DNA of 36,114 nucleotides, taken from positions 1 through 36,114 of the IMG/VR virus record IMGVR_UViG_3300036444_000037; one strand, 5' to 3'. Positions 1 to 7,399 of the stretch are shown one piece after another. The first letter of the stretch is position 1; every line of letters starts with the position of its first letter. The notes below the pieces were generated by a model. The model was not told the DNA's origin and made no database searches. It saw nothing but the letters and a program-made list of their open reading frames with translations. Position numbers and translations under genes: made by a program. Source of the stretch: a virus.

Positions 1-20
1 TTCAGGGCCTTTGAGAATCA

Positions 21-58
21 GTCACGGTCTGACCGCCCGAAAGGGCCGCAGGCGTGAC
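21..58 (-). terminator. Nested stem-loop downstream of the last tail gene
   Basis: An outer stem GTCACG/CGTGAC (21-26 with 53-58) encloses CTG/CAG (29-31 with 49-51) and an inner GCCC/GGGC stem (35-38 with 43-46). It lies 3' of the last minus-strand tail gene. There is no clear U tract on the minus strand, so termination or transcript end protection is only inferred. Confidence 0.3.
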
Positions 59-112
59 GTTATCTCTAGGTGTCGTCGGGCGGGTCGAAGTTTGGCGACA
101 GAGGCCCGCCTT

Positions 113-131
113 CCCGGAGCATGGCTCCGGG
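113..131 (-). terminator. Hairpin after the fibre-assembly gene
   Basis: A perfect 8-bp inverted repeat, CCCGGAGC and GCTCCGGG with a 3-nt loop, starts about 11 bases past the stop of the last tail gene. Position and GC-rich stem fit a transcript end for the late operon. No run of T follows it on the minus strand, so it may be factor-dependent or only an RNA-stabilising hairpin. Confidence 0.4.
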
Positions 132-142
132 CGTCTGCGCTG

Positions 143-709
143 CTACGGCCAGTTGGCCGCATCCACCTGGGCTTTGGTCTTGATGGTGCCCGCCTCGATG
201 GCGGCCGCCACCGCCGCCTCGGTGGCAAAGCATGCCTGCACATGGGTGCCGACCGCCGTGGCGATCGCCGCCAACGTTGCGGCGTCCATGACCACCCAGC
301 CCGAGGCGGCCTTGTAGCTGATTGAAGCTGCGGGATTGGCCTGCGAAAAGGCGTAAGCGCCCGTGATCATGGATTGGCTCTCGCGGCTTGTGTCGAGGCG
401 CGCACCGCCAACCGTGATGCCGCCTGTCTCGATCTGCCAGCGTTTGTCCGCAGCGTAAGCCACCAGTTGAGCTTTCAGCGGCAACGACCAGACGGTGAGG
501 CCGTAAGGACCAAGGACGGCAGCCAAAGCCGCATCGCTTTGGTCTCCATTATCCTCGGCCGGCCAACGCGTCGGACGGCGATCGCCGCCTAGCCACGCGG
601 CATACGCTTCGTCGGTTTCTGGATTGGTGACGAGTTTTTTGCGCAACGAACTGTAGAGCCGTCCATCATCTGCCAGCCAATACCAGTCGTGCGGGTTGAA
701 GTTAGACAT
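143..709 (-). CDS. Tail fibre assembly-like protein (DUF4376-type C-terminus)
   Basis: A 188-aa protein directly after the tail fibre gene. That is the usual position of fibre chaperones (Mu gpU type) in Mu-like phages. The C-terminal half has the DUF4376 look: an SRESQS segment, then a GWV.MDA stretch and an alanine-rich helical end around ATEAAVAAAIEAGT. The N-terminus (NPHDWYWLADDGR) resembles the part of these proteins that recites the residue being displayed. The ATG at 709 is chosen because AGGAGG lies just upstream; an open frame continues to 952 but only inside the fibre gene. It overlaps the fibre stop by 8 bases. The role in fibre folding or attachment is inferred from position. It is the last gene of the late block in this window. 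Confidence 0.65.
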   Translation of the reverse strand: MSNFNPHDWYWLADDGRLYSSLRKKLVTNPETDEAYAAWLGGDRRPTRWPAEDNGDQSDAALAAVLGPYGLTVWSLPLKAQLVAYAADKRWQIETGGITVGGARLDTSRESQSMITGAYAFSQANPAASISYKAASGWVVMDAATLAAIATAVGTHVQACFATEAAVAAAIEAGTIKTKAQVDAANWP

Positions 710-2045
710 ACTGGCCTCCTGTGGCGACCGATCCGGCCGAGGATCCTGGAATGAAGTTTGCGCCGCCGCCCGCTGTGCTGATGACGCCATTGAGGTCGGC
801 TCGGTAGCGCGGGCCGATGGCTGAGCCGCCGATTGTCCCGTTGCCGAGTTCGATGGTGCCACCGGTCGTGGCCAGCATGACGGCATCGCTGTAGGTGTAG
901 TTCGCAACGCTGAAGTACAGGCCCGAGCCAGTGGCCATGTAGAAGCCGCCACCGCCCGTTACATGGACGGCTCGTCGGGCATTCGAGGTAAACGAAACGG
1001 AGCTGGCGCCCCCCAGCACCGTGACCTGCCCGCCCGCTGCGAGTATGTGCGACCACGTGGATTGTCCGACGCCACCAAAGGTCACGTTCGTGAGGTTCAC
1101 GCTACCGTTGGCCCCGGAAGTCAAGGCATGCTGAGTGGGGACGCCGATCAGCGACACGGTCACCCCCCTGAAGTCAACCGTGGCGCCAGAAACACCGATA
1201 CCACCCGAGCCTTCCAGGATGTAGAGACCCTGGTTGGCAAGGTCACCCTCGATCGTCAGACCGGCCGGAATGTTGTTGATCTGAGCATGAGCATAGGTAC
1301 CTGGAGCCAGTTTGAAGGTAATCGGCCGGCCAGGAACGCCATAGCGATTGCGGATGTAAGCCTGTGCACCCGCCAACGTCTTGAATGCGTGACCGGCATC
1401 GTTTGCGCTGCCGTCGTTGTTGTCGTTGCCGTCTGGTCGAAGGTAGAACGTCGAAGAGGCTAGCAGAGAGCGCGTGTAGTGCTTCATCCACTGAGATTGC
1501 ACAACGCCGAGGCCCGCAGCGTCCTTGACATCCTGCTCGGTGGCGAGCTGCACGCGCCCGGGCATTGCCGTGGTCGCCAGATCCTCCACCCAGAGCGCTC
1601 CGGTGTAGACAAGGAATATCGGCCGGGCTCCCGACCAATATTGCACCATCAGACCGGTCACTGGGGTATCGAACACCCAAGCGCCCGAACGCCAAACGGC
1701 GACCTTATGTTCTTTTCCGGCCCATACTCCCGTAGCGGGAGGATAGACGACGTAGCAGTCGCCCTCGGCTGCCCCCACCGCAGGCGCCGATTGCCACCCG
1801 TTCACCACGAAGTCCGCACGCCGGCCGGGCGACAGTCTCTGCAGCGCTTGCCACAGCTGCGTTCTATCGGCCTCGTTTGCCACGAGACCCGCACCCTCGA
1901 TGACCTTGAGGATCTCTTCCTGGACGTTGTTCAGCCAGACGTCGGTGACTTCGGTGCCCGGAATGCCAGCGGCGGCATTCTGGCTGCGGTAGCCGCGTTT
2001 GCCGCCACCGATATCGACCCAATCCGCGCCGTTGATGCGATCCAT
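702..2045 (-). CDS. Tail fibre with DUF2793-like and beta-helix domains
   Basis: A 447-aa receptor-binding fibre candidate. Residues 1-70 form a short attachment region (WLNNVQEEILKVIE is typical of phage fibre N-termini). Residues about 78-150 look like DUF2793, with the pattern GDCYVV..., GVWAGKEHKVAVW and a following GAWVF. From about 199 the chain begins STFYLRPDGNDNNDG and AFKTLAGAQAYI, the usual opening of a pectate-lyase-like right-handed beta helix, and the rest is short repeated beta segments rich in G, N, V and T. Such fibres bind or cut surface polysaccharide; no catalytic residues can be assigned here. It follows gp48 after 9 bases and overlaps the assembly gene at its 3' end. In Mu this position holds S, which is inverted by Gin; no invertase or inverted fibre copy is in the window. 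Confidence 0.8.
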   Translation of the reverse strand: MDRINGADWVDIGGGKRGYRSQNAAAGIPGTEVTDVWLNNVQEEILKVIEGAGLVANEADRTQLWQALQRLSPGRRADFVVNGWQSAPAVGAAEGDCYVVYPPATGVWAGKEHKVAVWRSGAWVFDTPVTGLMVQYWSGARPIFLVYTGALWVEDLATTAMPGRVQLATEQDVKDAAGLGVVQSQWMKHYTRSLLASSTFYLRPDGNDNNDGSANDAGHAFKTLAGAQAYIRNRYGVPGRPITFKLAPGTYAHAQINNIPAGLTIEGDLANQGLYILEGSGGIGVSGATVDFRGVTVSLIGVPTQHALTSGANGSVNLTNVTFGGVGQSTWSHILAAGGQVTVLGGASSVSFTSNARRAVHVTGGGGFYMATGSGLYFSVANYTYSDAVMLATTGGTIELGNGTIGGSAIGPRYRADLNGVISTAGGGANFIPGSSAGSVATGGQYV

Positions 2046-2054
2046 GACAGGCTC

Positions 2055-2642
2055 CTAAATGTAGGCAAATACCAATTGCGTGTGCGCCGGCTTCAGGCGA
2101 CGCAGTTCGCATTCGATGTCCGAGAGGGTGTATCCGCCGAGCCGGTCGCCGGCATGGTTCTGGCCGGCGCGAAACCACCATTGTGAGATCAGCGCGAGTT
2201 TAATGCGCCAGGTGAACTGTTCGCCGTCGGCTATGAGTGGTTGTCCGGCTCTTAGCACGCCGACGCGGGATGGCCAGAATTCCTCGATCTGGATCGTCAC
2301 ACCGAGACGGGCGGCAGTCTCAATGTAGTAAGGGACACTTTGCCCTCCGCGTGCCGTCCAGCGCTGATGCGCCTGGCGCTGGCGTTGCTCCAGCGTGCGG
2401 TTGCCGAGATCGCGCCCGCAAGGATCCGGGCCAAGGACGCGCTCAAAGTCCTGCAAGAGCCGATTGGCGGTCCGTGGGTCGATCTCGCGCATCAGCGCTT
2501 CCGCCTCAGCTTCGGCGTCAGCAAGCGGTTGTGCAAAGGCTTCCAGCACCGCATCGAGAACGCCGCCTCGGAAGGCGAGCACCCAGCCGATCGGCAGCTT
2601 CCCGATCAGGCTTCCAAGGATGGTGGCGACCGTCCTGCTCAT
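2055..2642 (-). CDS. Baseplate protein, Mu gp48 / YmfQ family (DUF2313)
   Basis: A 195-aa protein matching the Mu gp48/YmfQ family by length, order and motifs. The N-terminus has the pattern LP.GWVLAFRGG..DAVLEAFAQPLADAEAEAE, and the middle has ANRLLQDFERVLGPDP followed by RQRQAHQRW, both typical of DUF2313. The C-terminus (LRRLKPAHTQLVFAYI) is the conserved family end. The protein is thought to sit at the baseplate periphery and help attach the fibres. The start at 2642 overlaps the gp47 stop as ATGA. It lies between gp47 and the fibre gene as in Mu. Confidence 0.88.
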   Translation of the reverse strand: MSRTVATILGSLIGKLPIGWVLAFRGGVLDAVLEAFAQPLADAEAEAEALMREIDPRTANRLLQDFERVLGPDPCGRDLGNRTLEQRQRQAHQRWTARGGQSVPYYIETAARLGVTIQIEEFWPSRVGVLRAGQPLIADGEQFTWRIKLALISQWWFRAGQNHAGDRLGGYTLSDIECELRRLKPAHTQLVFAYI

Positions 2643-3781
2643 GCCGGAGCCACGAAAGTAATAGCGCCAGGCACAGGATAATGGTCACGGTCGAGCGTGA
2701 ACGGCGCGGCCGGCGCGATGAGGTCGTGGGCGTACTCACCTGCAGCAGCCGAAAGCGCTTCCGATATCCGCGACGGTTCGATCCGCGCTCCGATCGGTCC
2801 GGTGTTCTGGGTGTCCTCGGCGTCGCCGATCGTTGCTACAAATCGCTGATAAGCTTCAGTGACGGCACCTCGCGTCGCTACCGTGTCAGGCCGAACGCGA
2901 ACCGTGATCAGGAGCGGATGAATTGTGGCCGGCACCATCACCACGTTTGCTGTGACGGGACGCAAGCCTGTCGATGAGCCAGGCGCGCCGAGATAGGCTA
3001 GCATCGCTGCCAGCTCACCCGCAGTCGGTGCCTTGCCAAAAAGCCCGTCCTTCATCGCCACGACGACACCGACCGACCCTCGGCCGATCCAGTCAGTCAC
3101 AACCGCGACAGCGCGAACGTCAAAGGCTGCGCGCAGCCATTCGGGATAGTCGAAGCCAGCCCCGCCATGCGGAGGCTGGCGAATATGAGCGACTGTTGCT
3201 GCGCTCAGTTCACGCGGCGTCTCTTCGGGGGCGCCGCCTGCCATGCCGGCACCTTCTACGGTGACGCGGGTGATTTCCGGGAAAGGTGTAACCGTACGCA
3301 GTCGAATGCCCGCAGCAATGTTGCCAGCGGCACCACTGACCAGGGCGACAACCGGCACGGAAACGCTGCCTCCTGCACCAACAACGCCAACCGCCGTAGA
3401 CTTTACGGTCACGCCGTCTGACGCCGCGAGTTGCAGGTCCGAAGGAACCGGCGTGCCGGGGACGCCTTCGACGAGGACGCTGCCGACCGCAAATGTGGCC
3501 TGACGCTTCTCGACGCCCCAGATCGACGCGTGCCGATCTGCGAACTCGTCTTCTGCGGTGTCGGGAAAATACTGCCGGCTCCACCAAGCGATATGATCGT
3601 GGATGCCGCGCACCTCCATCGCGACCGCTCGACCAAGGATCGCGAACATGCCGCGCGCCGAGCGGACGGCACGCGATAGTGCAACAGGGTCGATGGTTGG
3701 CCGAACCGCCTGGATGAGGATTTCCAGGGAGCCGGCAATGCGCTCGGCGATCGCGCCTGCACTCGGGATCTGCCAGGCCAT
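2639..3781 (-). CDS. Baseplate wedge protein, Mu gp47 / gpJ-like
   Basis: A 380-aa baseplate J-like protein (Mu gp47, P2 gpJ), the wedge component that links the central hub to the fibre layer. Family features are AVRSARGMFAILGRAVAMEVRGIHDHIAWWSRQ-type N-terminal helices (broken here by single changes), a DRHASIWGV segment, the G..G.PVPSDLQL and GAAGNIAAG stretches of the central beta domain, and the GSVGVVVAMKDG segment near the middle. Length is normal. The start at 3781 overlaps the gp46 stop as TGATG and the stop overlaps the gp48 start. No frameshift is seen. Confidence 0.9.
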   Translation of the reverse strand: MAWQIPSAGAIAERIAGSLEILIQAVRPTIDPVALSRAVRSARGMFAILGRAVAMEVRGIHDHIAWWSRQYFPDTAEDEFADRHASIWGVEKRQATFAVGSVLVEGVPGTPVPSDLQLAASDGVTVKSTAVGVVGAGGSVSVPVVALVSGAAGNIAAGIRLRTVTPFPEITRVTVEGAGMAGGAPEETPRELSAATVAHIRQPPHGGAGFDYPEWLRAAFDVRAVAVVTDWIGRGSVGVVVAMKDGLFGKAPTAGELAAMLAYLGAPGSSTGLRPVTANVVMVPATIHPLLITVRVRPDTVATRGAVTEAYQRFVATIGDAEDTQNTGPIGARIEPSRISEALSAAAGEYAHDLIAPAAPFTLDRDHYPVPGAITFVAPA

Positions 3782-4233
3782 CAGCTTGCTCCCGAGATTG
3801 ACAGCGCTGCATCGCCGACCAGCACGCGATAGCCGAGTGTCTGTGGGCGCGCCCAGGCGACATCCAGCTCGGCCGGCGTGCCCGTCTCCAGCTCGGCCCA
3901 GGCGAGCGCCTCTTCCAGCCAGAACTCGAACAGCAGCCGTGTTGTTTCGGTTTCCTTAGCCCGATCCAGGAGCCACAGGCGCGAGCCGACACGCTCGCCG
4001 CGCAGATCGAGAGCGTCACCAGCCCAGCCGCGACGCTCCGAGAACGCGGACGTGAGAAACTCGGACCGGGATTGCGGCAAGGGATCGTCGGGAGACGCGC
4101 GGCGATCCAGCCCGATCGACAACAGCACTGGCGTGATGGAGGTTTCGTCGATGACCAAGTCGCCATCGTCGCCGACTGCAAGGTCGCAGCGGCGCGTCGA
4201 CGGATCGTAGGTCAGCGCGAGATCGAAGAACAT
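3781..4233 (-). CDS. Baseplate protein, Mu gp46 (GPW/gp25-like role)
   Basis: A 150-aa protein of the phage gp46 family (PF07409 type). The start MFFDLALTYDPSTRRCDLAV, the VIDETSITPVLLSIG...DRRA block and the later RLWLLDRAKETE...EEALAWA stretch are characteristic. In Mu and relatives it acts at the baseplate wedge, comparable to T4 gp25 and P2 W. It is the first gene after the third copy of the late-block repeat (4247-4288), only about 34 bases from it, so it may begin its own transcript. It overlaps the gp47 start by one base. Confidence 0.88.
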   Translation of the reverse strand: MFFDLALTYDPSTRRCDLAVGDDGDLVIDETSITPVLLSIGLDRRASPDDPLPQSRSEFLTSAFSERRGWAGDALDLRGERVGSRLWLLDRAKETETTRLLFEFWLEEALAWAELETGTPAELDVAWARPQTLGYRVLVGDAALSISGAS

Positions 4234-4246
4234 GGCGCGGAATTAC

Positions 4247-4288
4247 CGCGCGCGCGTGTGCCGAATCATGCCCGCCGAGGCGGGCGGG
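4247..4288 (-). promoter_or_regulatory. Late-block repeat, copy C, upstream of gp46
   Basis: Read on the plus strand: a CG tract (4247-4256), then CCGAATCATGCCCGCC, 2 bases, and GGCGGGCGGG. The half-site CATGCCCGCC at 4267-4276 is identical to that of copy B at 16858, and the 2-bp spacer is conserved. It fills the only gap (4234-4300) between the PAAR gene and gp46. On the minus strand the shared part reads GGCGGGCATGAT, which would place a CATGAT -10-like hexamer before gp46. Promoter, activator site or RNA hairpin are all possible. Confidence 0.45.
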
Positions 4289-4300
4289 TCACCAGATTTC

Positions 4301-4564
4301 TTAGGTGCAATCCCACTTGCTGGCGCCGGATATCAGGCTGGCGCCGCATGCCGTCGTGTCGCCCTGGCGCGCGATCGGCATCCCTTCGCACTTCCATTTG
4401 CCGGATCCGGTAGCGATGGGATTGACGCCGTGGCCTGGGATCGGACAGCTGAACATGTCGCCCTTGCGAGCGATCAGCGCGCCTTCGCATTTCCACTTCG
4501 AAGCGGAGGAAACGACGGAGCCGCCATGATCGGAGGTGTCGCCCAGGCGAACGATCAACGGCAT
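4301..4564 (-). CDS. PAAR-domain tail spike tip protein
   Basis: An 87-aa PAAR protein. It starts with IVRLGDTSDHGG and carries the two halves of the PAAR fold, GGSVVSSASKWKCEG with ARKGDMFSCP, and then a second KWKCEGMPIARQGDTTACG. Several Cys and His residues (CP, C.G, HG) could bind a metal at the tip. PAAR proteins cap the spike of contractile tails and type VI secretion systems and sharpen it. It directly follows the gp45 spike gene, with TAATG stop-start overlap, which supports a spike-tip role. Mu itself carries its tip residues within gp45; here the tip is a separate gene. Its stop is followed by the late-block repeat. Confidence 0.88.
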   Translation of the reverse strand: MPLIVRLGDTSDHGGSVVSSASKWKCEGALIARKGDMFSCPIPGHGVNPIATGSGKWKCEGMPIARQGDTTACGASLISGASKWDCT

Positions 4565-4956
4565 TATTCGAGGTGCCCTGCAGCGGTCTTGATCGAGACA
4601 CTGGCGCCGCTGCCCATATCGATCGCGCCGCCTGCCTTCATGACCATCTTGTCGCCATGCCCGTTGTACATTCCGACCTCGCCGGGCTTCAGGCCGCCCA
4701 TGCGCTTCGAGGGATTGGCAACAGGCAAGACGACCAGGTCGCCTTCGTCGCTGCCAACCGACAGCACGATCGCCAGCGCGCCGTCTTCCGGAACGGAGGA
4801 TGCGAAGCCGAAAGGCTGCAGGATCTCGACATCATCGCGCCAGATCCCGTCCGCCACCTCGACAGAGCAGCGCTGGGTCTCGCCGTCGTCGCGCACGTTC
4901 TTCAACACCGATCGGCGGATCATGCCGCGCATCTTGTCAGCGGTTTCCTTGTCCAT
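4564..4956 (-). CDS. Baseplate spike protein, Mu gp45 (gpV-like)
   Basis: A 130-aa protein of the Mu gp45 family (PF06890 type), the trimeric membrane-piercing spike. The N-terminal helix (MRGMIRRSVLKNV) leads into an OB-like segment with VEVADGIWRDDVEILQPFG and VLPVANPSKRMGGLKPGEVGMYN, which is the family signature. The C-terminus is shorter than in Mu, and the metal-binding tip is instead supplied by the separate PAAR gene. The ATG at 4956 is chosen over the GTG at 4959 because it overlaps the P stop as TGATG and has GGAG 8 bases upstream. Confidence 0.86.
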   Translation of the reverse strand: MDKETADKMRGMIRRSVLKNVRDDGETQRCSVEVADGIWRDDVEILQPFGFASSVPEDGALAIVLSVGSDEGDLVVLPVANPSKRMGGLKPGEVGMYNGHGDKMVMKAGGAIDMGSGASVSIKTAAGHLE

Positions 4957-6152
4957 CACAGCTTCTCCGCAGTTCCGTCGAGCTTGCCGGTGCCGGCGCT
5001 CTTCTTGCTTTGCAGGTTCTTGCGGCGCGAGCCCGCCGCCTTCTTGTCGTAGGCTTCCGGCGACGTGACGGTCAGCTCGGTTTCTTCACCGCCTTCGTCC
5101 TTCCGGAATGTTACGGTCGAAATGAGCATGTCGCGCTCGATGCCCTGGAAGGCATCAGACACATAGGTCATCTCGTTGACACGCCAGACGCGACCGCCGA
5201 CCGAATAGCCGTGGACCCTATAGTTGGTCTCCTCCGAGTTCGCGCGTGCGGTCCGCATGCGCCAGTCTGCCTCGTCTGTGGTGGATTGCTCATCGGCCTG
5301 GGTGCGGGCGAGATGAACGATCGGGCGATAGCGCTCGATCTCTGGGTCAGTGGCCCGGCCGGTCGTGGCGGTTCCGCGCCGCTCGCGCTCGTATGCCGAT
5401 CCGTCGGTCGGTTGGCGATCGGCAGGATCCGCAGGTGCCGTTCCAGGCGTCAAAGCCGCTGCTCGGGTGTCGCGCTCGCCGCTTGCCTTCTCGCCCTGGC
5501 CGCGCACGATCGTCTTCGAATGGCGGCCTTTGTGAGTGAACTTGCCGCGCGAGCCCTTGGCATTCCCCGGCAGGGCTAGGTCGGCCGGTGCGCGTTTGGC
5601 GCCCGTGCGTGTGATGACGACACCGCCAACGCCATCGCTCATTACCAGGGCGTGCCGCTGGCGTGCGCCTTTCTCGATGGCCGAATGCCCGGTCTCGCCG
5701 AGATCCAGGGCATAGCGTGGAAATGGCTTGCCGGTGTCGATCTCGCTGCGGACCTTGAGGCCGAACGGTTCGGCGATGCGCTTGACGGCATCCTCCAGCT
5801 TCACGTTCTTGAACTCGCCGGGGCCGTCCGGCGCGGCCGCGCAGTCGATCAGGTCACCCGCCTTGTCCTCGCCGGAAATCGTAACCTCGGCATAGTCCTC
5901 GTTGATGTCTGGCTCGACAGTCTTGATGTAGCCATGCAGCACCAGGACGCCGTCAGCGTAGCACTTCACCTCGGGACCAGGCCGCAGGCGGAAGATCGGC
6001 CGAGGTGACGCATAGTCGAACGTCGCGACCGAGCGCGTACCGTCGCGAAGCGTGAAGGAAAACGAACCCGAAAAGTCCTTCAGGTTCCGGGTGACCTCGG
6101 CCTTGGTCCACTCCTCATAGCTGACGCCGTCGATTTCCAGGACCAGGCTCAT
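4956..6152 (-). CDS. P: Baseplate hub protein, Mu gpP (gp44)
   Basis: A 398-aa protein homologous in position and pattern to Mu P, the baseplate hub (gp27/gpD-like fold). Visible marks are the N-terminal LVLEIDGVSYEEWTKAEVTR, the DGVLVLHGYI segment followed by EVTISGEDKAGDLIDCA, the LKVRSEID section, and the C-terminal ANSEETNYRVHGYSVGGRVWRVNEM with LISTVTFRKDEGG. The last 30 residues are lysine-rich and likely disordered. The start overlaps the N stop as ATGA. In Mu a late promoter lies in front of P; none resembling the local repeat is found here. Confidence 0.88.
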   Translation of the reverse strand: MSLVLEIDGVSYEEWTKAEVTRNLKDFSGSFSFTLRDGTRSVATFDYASPRPIFRLRPGPEVKCYADGVLVLHGYIKTVEPDINEDYAEVTISGEDKAGDLIDCAAAPDGPGEFKNVKLEDAVKRIAEPFGLKVRSEIDTGKPFPRYALDLGETGHSAIEKGARQRHALVMSDGVGGVVITRTGAKRAPADLALPGNAKGSRGKFTHKGRHSKTIVRGQGEKASGERDTRAAALTPGTAPADPADRQPTDGSAYERERRGTATTGRATDPEIERYRPIVHLARTQADEQSTTDEADWRMRTARANSEETNYRVHGYSVGGRVWRVNEMTYVSDAFQGIERDMLISTVTFRKDEGGEETELTVTSPEAYDKKAAGSRRKNLQSKKSAGTGKLDGTAEKL

Positions 6153-7399
6153 TTCAGTGCCTCGATACGTCCGGCCGGCAGCATCGCCGGATGCCTCGGC
6201 CTGTTGCGTTCGACCAGGGATCGATAGCCCGCCTCTATCGTCTCGGGTCGGTCGCCATAGAGGTCGTTGGCAACGGCAAAGGCGTCCGTGTCCGTGTCGT
6301 AAGTTCGCACGATCAGGGACGGCAGGCGGCCGATCGCCTCGTTGATATCGGAGATCACGGCGGCCCGCAGGTCGCCGGCCGCGCGGCTGGCTGCGGTCGT
6401 GGCGGCCGTGAACTGCATGTCCTCGATGCCGGCCAGCGCATCGGTGAAGCCGTCGATCGCGCCCACTAGCCTGGCGCGCAATGCGAGAGCGTCTTCACGG
6501 CTGGCATGCTCGACCTGGACGGAGAGACCGACCGCCTTTCCCAGCGGATCGCCCGCAGCGGTGAGCAACAGCACGCTATCCGTGGTGGACGGTGCCTCGG
6601 CTTGCTGGACGGTGAACCGCTGTGCAGCCCCGATGAACAGGTCGACGATCTGCGCTGGCCTCACAGGCGCCGTTACCACTGGGGCCTCCGCTGCGGGCGC
6701 GACAGCAGCATCGCCATTGCCCTGCAGCTGCTGCACCACCGTATCGGTCACCGCCATGACCGCGCTGGTGAACGCAACAGGGCCGCCCGGCATCGACGCC
6801 GGCAAGGCAGATCGGACGACGGCGGCAGCACTTCCTGCCGGCAGCGCCAGCCACTCGCTTTTGAGCAGCCTGGTCGACCGCTGCGTTGCGAGATCCTGGA
6901 CGCGCGAGATCGTCCGGCTGGACGGTGAGCTACCCAGCGCCATGATGGTTGACGCGAAGCTCAATGCGGCACCCAGCAGCGTCGCTGCGGTGGAATTCAA
7001 GAGCCCGCTGAAGCCGGTTCGAGCGGGCTTGAAGGAGGCTGTGAAGCGCGCGACGCGTAGCTCGCTCGATGAGAACGAAATCTCGGCCGGTTCATCCAGG
7101 ATGACGGTCATCACACCCCACCAGGGGTGGATCAGCGTGCCGGGACCAGGTCGTTCGAACGCAGCACGCAGCGCACGTGCCTGGGCGACATAATCGTCAC
7201 CGACCAGCATGCCGTCGATTGAGGTGGCGGCGGGATGCAAGCCGAGATCGTCATAGGCCGCGCGGTCGGTGCCTGGGAACAGGTGCTCGGCTAGCCTGCG
7301 GCCGGCCTCGGTCGAGGTATCCGGCACGAAGAAGCCGATGCCGCGAAAGGACGCCGGCAGGCAGCCCGGCAGGACATGGGCGACGCTGTCGAAGATCAT
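6149..7399 (-). CDS. N: Tail/DNA circularisation protein, Mu gpN (gp43)
   Basis: A 416-aa protein with the DNA_circ_N-type N-terminus (SFRGIGFFVPDTSTEAGRRLAEHLFPGTD, interrupted here for length) and the following HPWWGVMTVILDEPAEISFSS region, which together mark the Mu N family. In Mu, N is a tail/baseplate protein; the name circularisation protein comes from older annotation. The central part is alanine-rich and low in complexity. Its start overlaps the tape measure stop as ATGA, and its stop overlaps the P start. Length is close to the family norm. Confidence 0.86.
   Translation of the reverse strand: MIFDSVAHVLPGCLPASFRGIGFFVPDTSTEAGRRLAEHLFPGTDRAAYDDLGLHPAATSIDGMLVGDDYVAQARALRAAFERPGPGTLIHPWWGVMTVILDEPAEISFSSSELRVARFTASFKPARTGFSGLLNSTAATLLGAALSFASTIMALGSSPSSRTISRVQDLATQRSTRLLKSEWLALPAGSAAAVVRSALPASMPGGPVAFTSAVMAVTDTVVQQLQGNGDAAVAPAAEAPVVTAPVRPAQIVDLFIGAAQRFTVQQAEAPSTTDSVLLLTAAGDPLGKAVGLSVQVEHASREDALALRARLVGAIDGFTDALAGIEDMQFTAATTAASRAAGDLRAAVISDINEAIGRLPSLIVRTYDTDTDAFAVANDLYGDRPETIEAGYRSLVERNRPRHPAMLPAGRIEALK

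Noticed and set aside
1-142. Right phage end, attachment site or mom/com and gin genes
   Set aside because: Only hairpins are visible; no Mu-type end with host flank and no such genes can be supported in this stretch.
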